Counted from the first letter of the stretch, positions 10,383 to 22,437 are shown. The stretch is 64,000 nucleotides of DNA from Arthrinium phaeospermum (GCA_006503535.1 QYRS01000004.1:3348001-3412000); one strand, 5' to 3'. Notes: generated by a model from the sequence alone, not told the origin. Numbers and translations: made by a program.

Positions 10383-12998
10383 AGTTAACGCCGGGGCGCG
10401 GAAATGCAGAAGCGCCTCTGCATCGGACTTATGGGGAAGTTGGACATCATCGTGCGTGCCATGCGTTTCTGAAAATCGGCGAGCGGTGTATTTTTGATGT
10501 GATCTGTTACATCATCTTGTTCCACCAGGCGCCCTCTTCACCGTCCCCAAATTTGGGACGTTGAGTTTGGGCAAGAAATATGTTTGGATGTTCTTATGTA
10601 AAATCCAATCTTCTGGTTTTCCACTCTGGAGAGAAACCAGCACGGAACCCGGCACTAACAGGTTAATAAGTCGCATTTTCTGCGTCTTGCGGCCTTGGCA
10701 GGTGGTTCTCTCAATTTTGTTGACTGAATCGGCTCAACGCGACCGTTGTGGTACGTAGACTTCCGTGAATTCATCTCGTAACGGCAAGTGGAGTGTGCAT
10801 GTTCCCCCTTTATGTGTTCACGGCTTGAATAAAATGAACGAAGGCCAGTCCCACCACCACAGGCAGTACCACAAATAGGAGGCAGGCCAGATCTCTTCCA
10901 GATCTCAAAATCTGGAAAGCTTGCGCCACTCAAAGCCGCTTGCTGTGAGATGGTTTTGGACTGGACTGCGTGCGTGCGTGTGGGTGAAGACCAGCAGGTC
11001 GCAAGCAAAGGTTCACAATGTAACGAGCACGCGATCGTGGCCGTGATGGTTTGTTTTGGGGCAAATGAATGGGTTGGTAAAATTACCGGCGGAAAGTTTG
11101 TCAGTTGGCTTGTGCATCTCTGGGGTCGCTTGCATAACCACGAGCAAGATCCAGGAGATGAGTAATAATGCTGAATAACAATGCAAGCTTGCCCCAGCGT
11201 ACAGGTGAGCGTCCTCCACACGACCTACTCCGTACTGTCCACACGTCCACACGAGTTGCTGCGTGTGGAGCAGTCAGGCAGTAAGCCCGGGGAGCAGAAG
11301 CGACGGGGAGCTAAATGACTGGGGGCGGAGTGTGCCCCTTCACATGCCCGCCTTCTGTGCAATAGTGACCGAGCTATGGATGTTCTAGAAAACAAGGGGC
11401 TTCGGTCAGCTATTGGCAACGGGCAGCAAAGATCATACGGCAATGGTGCGTGTGGTTACCAGCTACTCGGACGATATCGCCTCCCCGAGGTTACTGTCTC
11501 ATGCACAACGGTCACGAGGGCCGCAGAAGGGGGGTGGTCGGGAAAAGTCGATGGGAATCGAGAACGCCATGCAGGGCACCGGGTTTAGTCATGATCGTAC
11601 GTCCGGAGAATGGACCGCCATTTCGGCGGTCCGATGGGTGTCGCGTAACATTGATCTCAGCACCGCGGTTCTGGCCGTTGGATATGCATGAAGGGAGAGA
11701 TGCCGCCCGCCTGCCCGCTGTTTCCAGGTCGCGTGATGGCATAGAGTTTGAAAGCGACGATGTCTGGTGTCAAGGCGAGTGGTAAGATGCGTCTCCCCGT
11801 ACATTATGCTCTATCTCCGGCGTGACAGCGACACAACTTCGGGATAACCTCAGCGGTCCGAAGTCATACATAGATGCTACGCTGGATTGTTTCATGCAGC
11901 GAATAGCAGACGGCCAGATCACCCAGCGGGCGTCCCCCCAAAGAAGTTATTCTGGGGTGAGGTTGAGGAGAGGTGGGTGGTGGGTAGGCGTCCTGCACAC
12001 CTTCCTCGTTGCATTCCGAGCTCGAAACAACAAGTTTGGGGAAAATCTGGCCGATTACGAACGGAGCCGTCGTGGAGCACCTGGAGGTGAATGGACAGAT
12101 ACATGTACAAAACCAGTGGAAGCGAATGGCAGCTCCGCAAATCTGGAGACGATCAATGTACCGTCAATTCCAATCATTTTAGTTGGGGCGGGATACAGTA
12201 CTTGCATTGGACCATTTCATTTGAGATTGATCAAACGAGTGCGCGCAGTCACCACATTAGGGATCGATCAGCTATGCACACTGCGAATGCACACTCGGCA
12301 CACTGCGCACACTTGGCACGCCCCTCGGAACGGGCAACGGGCTCATCATGCCAGGTGAAACTGCGCCTTCTTCGCCGTTCGGGGCCAAACGGCTTAGTAA
12401 GGCAGGGCTCATGGAGGCGTGCCTTGGATCTTGTTGATCTGATCAATCCTGATGTAAACAAATCGCAGGTTTCGACAGTTTGGGATTGACGGGTAATGAC
12501 GTCAAAGCGTGGGTTTGCGATGTACTGTAAAACTCTGTTTTGTATTTTTTATGCTGTCGGGACTCGTGCGAAAAGTCGCTCGCAAAAAGTGTGATGAGCA
12601 GAGGGAAGGAAAAAAAAAGTTTCTGGCAGGAGAGCCGCATCAGCCCCATAACAGGACCGACCTCGGTTTTTGCTCGGCGGCTAACCTCATTCTGGACACC
12701 AGCAGTACCTGCCAACATCCACTGCATCGGTCAAACCCTCTCCAAATGCCGCCGAAATTGTCGTACGTGCTCATGCCTCGAATGGCAATGGCTCCTGTAT
12801 CTCGATTGACTGAGGATAAACGGGACGAGCCACTTGACGATGCCTTCGAACAGAGATCAACCAGACAAAAGAGCTGCAACCCGAAACCTCAGATACTTTA
12901 GATATGCCGTCATCAGGCCCAGTTAGGGCCCCCAGTTGCCGGTGCAGGCCGTTGCCACTATCGCTGCCAAGAAAGGCAATACCGGTCGCCGGTTGCCG

Positions 12999-13460
12999 GT
13001 GGGGACCCTCTGTGACGACGCTTTTACAGAAATCCGGACACTCCGGCTAGGCCGCTGACTCTCGCTGTCGCCCGCCTGTTACGCCCAGAAGCCGCCTGAT
13101 CGTAGGCCTACGATCGCACGACATAACAACCCAGGCCCCATAAATCGCGGTGGGGCCCAAGAGTTTCCGATGTCTCCCTTTTTCCTCCAGACCTGCTCAG
13201 ACTTGCTCAGGCCCGCGGTACCTGGGACTGTACACTGTGGACATGGCGAACCACACCCTCAACGGAGATTTACCCTGGGGCTCGGCGCTCCTCCTCGCGA
13301 GTCGCGTGGGGTGAACGCGGGTCTCACCATGGAAATTGCGGGTGTAGACGGAAACCTGCTCGCGATGTGAAAACTTCCAGAGTCTTTCGACCTCGCCTGG
13401 CCAGGTCTGCCCGACTCCTCGGGAGGTACCATGGGGGAACGAATAGTAGGTTTTGTGGGG
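12999..13460 (+). promoter_or_regulatory. Cluster of CreA-type SYGGRG matches
   Basis: GTGGGG at 12999..13004, 13150..13155 and 13455..13460, CTGGGG at 13275..13280, and a reverse-strand match at 13041..13046 lie within about 600 bp upstream of the hexose transporter ATG. SYGGRG is the binding consensus of the carbon-catabolite repressor CreA/CRE-1. Short degenerate motifs occur by chance in GC-rich DNA, so regulation by glucose is an inference. Confidence 0.35.
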
Positions 13461-13484
13461 TGACCACTTCTCCCACGATTTCTT

Positions 13485-13490
13485 TATATA
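13485..13490 (+). promoter_or_regulatory. TATA element of hexose transporter
   Basis: TATATA about 115 bp upstream of the ATG at 13601, followed by a pyrimidine-rich leader. This matches a typical fungal core promoter for a highly expressed gene. Confidence 0.45.
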
Positions 13491-13600
13491 TCCCCAAACT
13501 CCTCCTTCTCCAGGAAGCTCTTTTCCCATCAGCTCTATCCACCTCAGTGGCTTTGATACTTCAGCTTCCAGAGCTTTGCACATCGAAAGTCAAGACAACG

Positions 13601-15379
13601 ATGCCGTTCCTCAAGAAAAACGCCAGTCATGGCGAAAAGGCCCCCGTCGCCGGGCCCAGCACTGCCGCCAGCAACCCGGCCGCCTCCCAGAAGGTCACCT
13701 TCATTGCCGTCTTCCTGGGTGTAGTCGCCAGTATTGGTGGCTTCATGTTCGGATATGTCAGGTACGCATTCACCAGTTCAACCCCAACAGCATCCCCAGA
13801 CAACAACAAGCGAGGTCATGGACTAATACAGATGGCTACAGTGGTCAGATTTCCGGTTTCTTCCAAATGCACGACTTCGGTCGCCGGTTCGGTGAATTAC
13901 AGACCGAAGGAGACGACGCCGGTAAATACACATTCAGCGCCGCGCGCCAGGGTACTATCACGGGTCTCCTGCCAGTCGGCTGCATGATCGGTGCCTTGAT
14001 CGCCGGAAAGATTGCCGACTCCCTGGGTCGTCGCCTTGCCATCTCCCTTTCCGCTCTGTGGTCGTGTGTCGGTATCATTATCGAAATCGCCTCCCAGGAT
14101 GCTTGGTACCAGTTCGCTATCGGTCGTCTCGTGACCGGTATGTCGATTGGTTCTCTCAGTGTCGTCGTCCCCATGTACCAGTCCGAGTCTTCCCCGGCCA
14201 TCATTCGTGGTGTCCTGGTCTCGACCTACCAGCTGTTCATTACCCTCGGTATCTGGACCTCCAACATGGTCAACTGGGGCACCCACAAGAACCTCGACAA
14301 CGAGGGCAGCGCCGCCTGGAGAATCACCAACGCCCTCGGTTTCGCCTGGGCCCTCGTCCTTGGTGTCGGTATCATGTTCCTGCCCGAGTCTCCCCGGTAT
14401 GCCTACCGCAACGGTAGAGAGGAGGAGGCCCGTAATACCATCGCTCGCCTTGGTGGTGTCGCTCCCGACGACAAGTCCGTCAGCGACCAGATCACCCAGA
14501 TCCGTGTCAAGCTCGAGGAAGAGAAGGCTGGCGCTGATACTAAGTGGCACGAGGCCTTCACTGGTCCCCGTATGGCCTACCGTACCGTCGTCGGTGTTGT
14601 TCTTCAGGCCGGTCAGCAACTTACTGGCGCCAACTTCTTCTTCTACTACGGAGTTACCATCTTTGCCGCTACTGGTCTCAAGGATCCCTATGTCACCCAG
14701 ATCATCCTCGGTACCGTCAACGTCATCTGCACCATCTTCGGTCTCTGGGTCATTCAGAACTGCGGTCGCCGCCCTGCTCTGATGGTCGGCGCCGCCTGGA
14801 TGGCCATCTGCTTCTTCATCTACGCTTTCGTCGGTCAATTCGTCTTGGACCCCGTTACTCCCTCCAACACCCCTGAAGCTGGCGCTGTCCTTATCGTCTT
14901 CTCTTGCCTTGCCATCGCTGCCTTCGCCATCACCTGGGGACCTCTGGTCTGGGCCGTCGTCGCCGAGCTGTACCCTGCCAAGTACCGTGCTCCCTGCATG
15001 GCTCTTGCCACCATGAGCAACTGGTTCTGGAACTTCAGTAAGCTACCCTCTCCTCACAACATAGCCCGCTGAACTGTTACTAATTCTGCGATTTTCAGTG
15101 ATCTCTTTCTTCACCCGATTCATCACCGACGAGATCGACTACTGGTACGGTATGGTCTTTGCCGGATGCTGTGTTGCTCTGGTCATCTTCGTCTTCTTCT
15201 TCGTGATTGAGACCAAGGACCGCAGCTTGGAGGAGATTGACACCATGCACATCCTGCGCGTCAACCCCATTGGATCTTCCAAGTGGGACGGCAGCAAGGC
15301 CCCCGAGGGTGTCAAGGGCTCGGCTCACGAGGAGAGCGGCCACAACTCTGGCGCCGAGACTCAACACACTGAGCTCTAA
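13601..15379 (+). CDS. MFS hexose/sugar transporter
   Basis: Three exons (13601..13761, 13842..15037, 15099..15379) join in frame to 545 aa. It is a plasma-membrane sugar/H+ symporter of the MFS sugar-porter family with 12 predicted membrane spans. Family signatures seen are the first-helix FLGVVASIGGFMFGY, then SGQISGF, DSLGRRLAIS (the G-R-R loop between TM2 and TM3), LPESPRYAYRNGREEEA after TM6, QLTGANFFFYYG in TM7, and the late ETKDRSLEEID motif. The strongly C-ending codon use of exon 2 suggests high expression. The start ATG at 13601 gives MPFLKKNASHGEKAP, a normal cytosolic N-terminus; a longer upstream reading frame crosses the intron-1 boundary wrongly and is rejected. Likely carries glucose or related hexoses; xylose or other specificity cannot be excluded. 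Confidence 0.93.
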
Positions 15380-16747
15380 GCCCACCCCCAACACACATTC
15401 AAATATGATACCCTGAAGAAAAGAAACATGCAAAAACCATGTATATATAAAGCATATGGCGTGGAGTTTGGGTTGGAACGAGTAATCTGTCGGGGAAAGA
15501 ATCAAGAAAACCTTGGGTAGTTCAGTTAGCATAGCGAGCGTTCAGGTGTTGTAATATCCGGTCAATTGAAGCCGACTCATCTTATATATGTTCTCTCTGT
15601 CTTCTTCTGCCATTGAATGATGCTAACTAGTGCCGGCTTGGTCGGACCACGCTATTTGTAGATGTACGCTTATCGATGGGCATTGCATTGCATTGGTATC
15701 TGCCTGGGTTATGTTGAGGCCAGCGCAACCCCATCCACCAATGCAATGCGTCAAGTAAGGTGAGGCGTGTCGTGCGATAATGAATTGATGCGCGGAGATC
15801 GCATGAGATCCGAGGTAACGGTGCTACCCGACCAAAGATTATCTGTTCATCACGCCTGATATAGCATGAGACTTGCTGCTGTCTCGTACGGGACGCGCAG
15901 TAGTCCTCAATATGCGCATGCACGCTTGGTATATTACCTTCCCTGCCTGCCGGCTCACCTCGTACGTGTATCAACAGATATTGGCGGTGTTGGGGATCCC
16001 AACATTTGCTACGAGACGCAAACTACTCACTCTCTGCGTTGCGGAGTTGAAAGCCGACGAGGAGACACGACGTTGGTTTCTGGCGTTTGGATCTTTTAGA
16101 TCGTGCCTGCTGGGCTACACACTTCGATATCAACCCAGTCCCCAAGGAAACAAGTGAACCAATGAGCAATTTGACGGTTGAGGAATGGACATATATGCGG
16201 AGGTCTATCTACATAAGCGGTTATCAACCGAGCACGCATGCCTAATTGATTACATCGTATTGTTTTGGTGCAACGATGCAGTGAGAGGACCAGATAAGTG
16301 GTGGAGAATGGCTATTGCGCGCGACCTTGAACTACATATGCACTTCATAACTTACTCAGGTACGAAGGACTGAACTTCGAACATATCTAGTATGGTGCAG
16401 AGGTGCATTTTGAAATCACAACATGAAGTAATGCGTACAAAATCATTGACGCACATAATCAATGGGCCGGTTGATGGGAGAGATCAAAATAAGCAGTTTG
16501 TCGTCAACGTGAACCAGGCAAGAAGCTGGTTTGGGGATCAGCAGCTGGAGTATTGGAGTTTGGGGGTGGGTGCATCACGTGTACAGGCGTCCTGAGCGCG
16601 TTGGCCAGTGCCTTGGCCCCTGGTGGGACAAAAGGGCTCCCCACTTTTGGTAGCCCCAACGTCATCCAAAGGTTCTCAATTAACCATTTCTTACGCGACG
16701 CGACCAACAGCGCGCGCAACGAGAGGACCGAAAAGAGTACCGTCGCC
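15380..16747. other. Intergenic region
   Basis: 1.4 kb between the hexose transporter and the Nbs1-like gene, both on the plus strand. Apart from a 13-bp inverted repeat (15685..15749) only short random-looking ORFs are present. Confidence 0.5.
15685..15749. repeat. 13-bp perfect inverted repeat
   Basis: GCATTGCATTGGT at 15685..15697 is perfectly inverted as ACCAATGCAATGC at 15737..15749, with a 39-nt loop. The left arm contains a GCATT tandem. It lies about 300 bp past the transporter stop; function unknown. Confidence 0.6.
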
Positions 16748-19386
16748 ATGTGGCTACTGGAGAACGAAGGCGAGGCCTTTGAAGGTAGGGACCATCTATC
16801 TGTTGCGGACATGCCTTGGTGGTACGAACGCACGTAGCTGACTCGCTGCAGGCAAGCGACTCTGGCTTAGGCCAGGCAAACGCTACCTTTTTGGTCGCAC
16901 CGTCGCAGAACGTAAGGAAATATGTACACCCACCAAACATCTATGCCTCTGCTAACGACCGGGAAGCCGGACAGCTTGCGATCAAGGGCCCGAAAGCCAA
17001 CACGGTATCGAGGAAACATGTCACCATTCAAGTTGATCCTGTCAAGCAGGGCGACTCGGTAAGCTGCCCTCTTCAATCGCTTATCCCGTAGCAACTTCCG
17101 CTAAGATGCCTGCCTCGGCTTCAGCAATCCCTGCTCAGTCGCTCTAAGGTCACCGTCGAGGACCTCGGCTCCAAGTTAGGCACCACAATCAACGAACACA
17201 AGATCAAGGGCGAAACGTATGTCATCAACCAAGACAACAACACCCTGCAGATGGGAAGCTTTCCCAACAAGTTCACGATCACCTGGTTCCCAGTCGTCTT
17301 GAGCTATTCGTTTACGAAGAAACAACTACAAGACGACCCCCTCGGCAAGCTGCGTCAGAACCTGGAGCAGCTCGACATCAAGTTCATCTCCGAGTACGAC
17401 GTCCGACAGACCACCCACGTTGTGTCGAGAAAGCGCAATACGTCAAAGGGGCTACAAGCACTCATAAACGGCCGGCATATTGTCGATTATACGTTCCCCG
17501 ACGCCATCGTCGCCGCCGCGACCCCTGAAAGATCGGATGATGGCGTGGATAGGAGCGTCTTGGAGACTGATTTTTGGGGTAACTGGCCGGAGGCTATGCA
17601 GCATTTGCCTCCGGCCGGCAACGAACCGACTTCCAGACCTGCCCAGGCATTTGCGCCAAACTCGGCTAGAGCAGAGCTGTTTGAGGGCTACACATTCCTC
17701 TTCTACGACCGAGGCCAGTACGACAGCCTGCTCGGCCCTATAACCAATGGCAAAGGCAAGGCTCTGTATGAAGAAGTAATTCTACACGAAACATCACCCG
17801 ACGATTTCGTTCGTCGAGTTAGGGGTCTTGCAGGCGAAAAGGGGGCAGGGGTCAATGGCAACGAGGGCAGAGGCGCACTGGTCGTCAAATTCCTACCACA
17901 GACTCCGGAAAACGAGGGCATACAGCAATGGTACTCCGAATTCCAGGCAGCTGTTGCTGTGGATTTGGATTATCGCATGATTGACCAGAAAGAGTTTCTC
18001 GATGCTATTTTAGGAAGCGACGCCAGTGTCCTGAGGCGTGCCCCCGAGGTAGCTGCGCGGAAGCCAACCCAACCACCACAACAGCCAGCCGCGCAAAGTC
18101 GGCCGACTTCCCAAGCCCCTACGGATGGCGAAGCTGAAGGGTCTGGCTCCGGCTCACAGCCAAGCATGACACGCAGACGACCTGTTCGATCGGTTACCAG
18201 CCGCTTCAAAGGCTTCGTCAGAGATGACTCCAGCGATGACGAGATGCAGGACAGCGTCGTTGATACCACACCATCATCCGTTCCTGCATCAGTTCCCGTG
18301 CCTGCCAGTGCTGCGGAATCACAGGGTGGTCTATTCGTTTCGCAAGAGGTGGAAAGTGATGCGCCAGAGGAGCCGGCTCCAATGCCACTGCGCTCTCAGC
18401 GGAAGCGACCAGCGCCCAGTGTGGACTTGATGGAAGAGTTCGCGCCAGGCGCCGCACTGTTGAAGCGCCGGCGTATAGAGGCCGGCGAGGATCCTGCCCC
18501 ACGGCCAGCGCAAAGCGCGAAGACGGCGACTGAGCGGCCTGCAGTGAAGAGCAAAGCAAAGGCTACCAAGAAAAATCAGGAGATCGACATCCTTGAGCTG
18601 GCAAATAAGCACCGCGAAGAAGAGGACGCACGCGCCGCTGCCGAGCGAGCAGAATTGAAGTTGGCGCCCGAAGATGTGGACCTGGCGGAAATCCGTCGTC
18701 TACAGATAGGGGAGCCCATGGAGCTTCGGCAAGCAGCACCACTTGTGCGATCGAGAGACCAGGATATTGCGGACGGACGATGGGACCCCAAATGGAACGG
18801 GCTGAGGAACTACAAGAGGTTCCAGCCGAAAGGCGCTGTTGGCGCTGCCCGACCTCCGCAACGCATCATTGTCGGGTGTGACGAGGTGAAGGCCAAGACA
18901 GCTGGCATCGGCGACAGCTACTGGCTCGAAGACAACGACACACAACGGCGAAGGGAAAAGGAGAAGCGAAGTCAGAACAGCAACATGAACACAATGACCA
19001 CGTTTAGGGAGTCCCAGAGCACAAGGCGCAACAACACAATTAGCCCTACACCACCCCCACTAGGGCGTGCAGCTGGAGCAAACGCTGAGGCCGAAGCTGC
19101 CGATGGCATGATGGAGGACGACGAAGACGACGATATCGTCTTTTCCGCATCGACACGGAGTAGAAGCACGAGAGGCGCGGCAACGCAGAAGACGAGCTCC
19201 GACCGACAATCGCAGCGGTCTCAGCGGACTACGCAGTCCTCGTTACGCACATCAACGAAGCGCCCAGCGGCTGCGCCTCCTCCCAAAGAACAGCCGGCCA
19301 AGCGGTCGAAAACGATTGCCATCCCGGCTAGTGATGAGGATGACGAGAGCGAGGACGAGCTGCGGTTCCGATTTAGGAAGCGGTAA
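16748..19386 (+). CDS. Nbs1/Xrs2-type DNA double-strand-break repair protein
   Basis: Four exons (16748..16784, 16852..16911, 16967..17058, 17125..19386) give 816 aa. It is the regulatory subunit of the Mre11-Rad50-Nbs1 nuclear complex that senses DNA breaks and recruits the ATM/Tel1 kinase. An N-terminal FHA domain (about 15-120) shows KRYLFGRT, the NTVSRKHVTI phosphopeptide-binding loop and VEDLGSKLGTTIN. It is followed by tandem BRCT-like repeats (about 126-195 and 245-355, the first containing TTHVVSRKRNTSKGLQALINGRHIV). A long disordered acidic/basic region follows. NYKRF at 625-629 matches the conserved Mre11-interacting NFKKF-type motif, and the acidic C-terminus ending FRFRKR resembles the ATM/Tel1-binding tail. 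The three small 5' exons are predicted by hand; the exon 2-3 junction (acceptor at 16966) is the least certain. Confidence 0.88.
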
Positions 19387-19951
19387 TTCATGTACTGAGT
19401 GGTGCCATGCCATGGAGTGGCGAACAATCAACTCTGCCTGTATAAAAACTAGATTGCCTATGGGTATCTATGCGTCTATCATATCGCGGTAGCTTCTTAT
19501 CCCTGATCAACGATGCCATGCAAATGCCAATACCAATACCAATACCAATGCCGATGCTCATGCTCATGTTCATGCTCCTTCTATAACCAAGACTCCAGAT
19601 GCAGATTTCACGCTGGATGTGCTCTAGGAAGAACCCATAGCTACCTCGGGTCTGAGCCTCCTGATTTACAACATATGTCTGGCCTCGACGACGAGGATGC
19701 GCAACCCCCACGACCACTGGACTCTGATAGCAAGCTGCCGAGTTGAGGCCTAAAAGCTCCCGAGAATCTGCAATCCAGCGCTGTAAACGCGAAATCCATG
19801 TGCGAGACCTTTGGACTGGTCTTGTGCCACGCGTGTGCGTTACCCCGAAAGGGGGGGCCAAGCCACTGCAGTCTCTCTCGGGCATACACGCACACGCAGG
19901 CTTGTGTGGTCGCATCTCGCCTCTGCCTCTTCGCCTCCCTGCCTCTCGAGC
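19387..19951. other. Intergenic space between convergent genes, with microsatellite
   Basis: 3' regions of the Nbs1-like gene and the cytochrome-b5-domain gene. It contains the hexanucleotide microsatellite at about 19520-19577. No gene is supported. Confidence 0.5.
19520..19577. repeat. Degenerate hexanucleotide microsatellite
   Basis: A (CCAATA/CCAATG)n tract runs directly into a (GCTCAT)n-like tract. On the minus strand it would read as alternating Met-Ser and Ile-Gly, which is a repeat artefact rather than a gene. Confidence 0.75.
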
Positions 19952-21025
19952 TCAGTCCATGTCGTCCATGTCGGACTTCTTCTCCTCGCCCTCCTCGACG
20001 AGCATGCCGATCATGCAGCTGGCCAGCATGCCCTCGTAGTTGACCCAGGGGTGGATCTCGCCAAAGAGGCGTGTGCCGTCGCGGCCGGCGCAGCGCAGCA
20101 GCTCGGGGCCGCCGCCCGGGTGGAAGGCGACGTAGGGCGTGATGTTGTAGACGCGGCCGCCGAGGGCGGTCCAGGCGTCCTTGCCACGGCGGCCCGTCAT
20201 GGTCTTGAGCTGGCTCGGCGTCACCTTGAGGTAGGGCGTGCCGGCCGGCAGGTTCCGCAGGTCCGAGGTGGGCGACTGGGCGAGGCGCGCCCAGTCCAGC
20301 GGGGAGTGGCCCGGCTCCAGCATCACTTTGCGCGAGGGCTTCGCGGGGACGCTGCTGTGCGTCGGCGGCGGCGCGAGTGTCGAGGTCCCCGGCTGCCGCG
20401 CGGCGCGGGCGAAGCTGTTGGGGGCCGCGAGGTTGGCGTTGCGCGAGGTCGCGGCCGGGTTCAGGTTGTTGAGGGTAGGCGGGCGCGGCGGCGGCGGCAT
20501 CATGGCGGAGGCGGAAAAAGCCGGTGAGGAGAAGGAAGGGTCGGGGATCACGGGCGCTGAGAAGGTCGGCGGCGCGGGCGGCGGCATGGCGGCGGCATTG
20601 CTGCGCGCTACGGCGGCGGCCGAGGCGGGCGGCGCGACGAGCTTCGGGGTGGAGGAGTTCGACTGGGGCGACGACGAGAGCGAGAAGGAAGGGACGCTGC
20701 TGTTGGGCGAGGGCTTCGCGGCGGCTGCTTTCGGTGTCTTGGGGGAAGAAGGCTCCTCGACCGTGGGCGGCGCCGGTGTGCCAGAGGCGCCATCGTCGGC
20801 AGAGGTGGTGGTGATGGTCACCGGTGACTTCACTCCCTCACCACCTTCCTGTTCTTGACCAGCGCGGGGCGCGTCATGATCTCGCGGGGGCTGATCGATC
20901 TGTGGAGGAGGACGGGGGGAGGCGGAGGGCCAGAGGGTAGCGAGCCACCTCTGGAGAAACGGAGGCCGACTGAATACGACCCAGACAACGGATGCCAGAA
21001 CGAGAGATAGACCAACGAGAGCCAT
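19952..21025 (-). CDS. Membrane-anchored cytochrome b5-domain protein
   Basis: Single exon, 357 aa. An N-terminal hydrophobic segment (ALVGLSLVLASVVWVVF) anchors it to a membrane. Residues about 40-240 are a low-complexity Pro/Ser/Ala linker. The C-terminal domain (about 265-345) is cytochrome b5-like: LGGRVYNITPYVAFHPGGG carries the first heme-ligand His302 and GEIHPWVNYEGML the second, His325. The arrangement resembles yeast Irc21 and other fungal cyt-b5 proteins without a fused reductase or desaturase domain. Such proteins pass electrons to lipid-modifying or P450 enzymes, and the partner here is unknown. The acidic KKSDMDDMD tail is soluble. Many long ORFs on the opposite strand are shadows of its GC-rich linker. 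Confidence 0.85.
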   Translation of the reverse strand: MALVGLSLVLASVVWVVFSRPPFLQRWLATLWPSASPRPPPQIDQPPRDHDAPRAGQEQEGGEGVKSPVTITTTSADDGASGTPAPPTVEEPSSPKTPKAAAAKPSPNSSVPSFSLSSSPQSNSSTPKLVAPPASAAAVARSNAAAMPPPAPPTFSAPVIPDPSFSSPAFSASAMMPPPPRPPTLNNLNPAATSRNANLAAPNSFARAARQPGTSTLAPPPTHSSVPAKPSRKVMLEPGHSPLDWARLAQSPTSDLRNLPAGTPYLKVTPSQLKTMTGRRGKDAWTALGGRVYNITPYVAFHPGGGPELLRCAGRDGTRLFGEIHPWVNYEGMLASCMIGMLVEEGEEKKSDMDDMD

Positions 21026-22437
21026 TGTCGCCGTTGCAGTGTGGTGCGTGGGCGTGGGTTCTTTTCCTTCCCAGATCCGGATGCTGCAGGCAGGCCCAGT
21101 CCAAGTTCAGCAACGTCGATAACCGAAGGAATTATGCATGGGGGGGTTTGGTGGTTGGTGGCACGCAGGCAGGCTTGCAAGGCCTGTGATAGGATTGTCA
21201 GCAATTGGTCTCCCCACCTCGAATGATTGCGACCGGCGGAAGTCGGTAGCTGCGATTAGCGCCATTCGCCAGGTGCAGGGTTGGGCCTGGGAATAGTGCC
21301 TGTTCGCTGTACATAAGCCGTAATCAGGGCTGATGAATTTACATCTGATATCAATGCCAGACATGCATGAACCTGCACTACATTTGTACATCTCGAAAAG
21401 CGACTGGGCAAGCAGACAGTGAGCCAGCCAGTCAACATGTTTGTCGAACCACCCCTCAAATGACCTTTACATATTACGAACAACGAATGAGCAAACACTT
21501 CCAATTGACCCTCAACCCGGTTTCTACGGGCGCCAGCATGTCGGGTTATTTACGAGATGCAAGTGCACAAAGGGCGAAATTGTTCAGCAGAGTTCGCGAT
21601 AGATACACTTGAAGATTTCGGGCCGGGCCTATAATCCCAACTTCTTATGGCTCCCCCAACCCCAAAAGTGAGAATGGCACGAGGACCATCCGATATCAAG
21701 ACCCGAGAACCTGCATGCGAATGCGCTAAGCGTCGTAGGCGACCATTTCCCCCCATTTGATCACTCACTCCCGCATTTTCGTTCCCTGTGTTGGTGCTGG
21801 GATTTCCTACCCAGACTGCGGGGGAGACAGCCAGCACAAAATTGATATATGAAATACGCATGAATAAACAAATCTCGCAGCGCCAGCGAAAATGACCGGA
21901 CTGCGGTTTTGGCGGTGACTAAAAATAAGACATGGGCATAACGGCCATCCGGAATTGCGTGCTGTTTGGGATTGGGTTGTTTACATGGAGAAACACTGTC
22001 TTGGAATCCAATCCTACATGTCCAACAGAGCGATACTTACCCTTACCTACCTTTTACATCAATACCTACATCCATTATCAATTCTGGCAGTTTTTGAAGC
22101 CGTCTTTGACTCCAATCCCTCCTGATCGTACAGGCCATACATACCCAGCCGTTAATTCTAATCCTACTTATTAATTTCGGGTCATGTCAATCTCAGTGAC
22201 AGGCCGCCTTGCCAGATTCAGGGACTGCCCCCGCTAAGCTTAAGCCCGGAAACCCTTTTGGAGAGCGACCGAGCAAGTCCACCTGCAACATTGATTGATT
22301 GCTTTCCTCGCTACAAAACCGGAAGTACTTTACCACCAACTTTACTACTGGTTTGTACCTCTTTTGGGTTTTGGTTTGGCCTTGAGAGTTGAGACGACTT
22401 CGACTCGACTCGACTCGCCGGCCAGCCGGGCAGGAAG
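21026..22437. other. Intergenic region between divergent genes
   Basis: 1.4 kb shared upstream region of the cyt-b5 gene (-) and the coiled-coil gene (+). It contains only short overlapping ORFs. A CT/GACTC-rich leader (22390-22420) precedes the plus-strand ATG. Confidence 0.5.

Larger units (their letters stand above)
10383..13600. other. Long intergenic region upstream of the hexose transporter
   Basis: About 3.2 kb. ORFs of up to 188 codons occur on both strands, but their composition looks random and overlapping frames compete, so none is called. The last 650 bp hold the transporter promoter: several SYGGRG (CreA-type) matches, a repeated GTTGCCGGTG (12936 and 12993 areas) and a TATATA element. 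Confidence 0.5.

Noticed and set aside
10655..11221. 188-codon minus-strand ORF
   Set aside because: Random-looking composition, Ser/Thr/Cys-rich without motif, and overlapping frames on the other strand.
11822..12358. 178-codon plus-strand ORF
   Set aside because: No motif, repeat-derived His/Thr-rich end and no upstream promoter signal.
13897..14838. 313-codon ORF antisense to the hexose transporter
   Set aside because: Asp/Gly/Thr-rich mirror of strongly biased codons on the sense strand.
19513..19746. Short ORF reading a Cys/Gln/Tyr repeat
   Set aside because: Produced by the hexanucleotide microsatellite.
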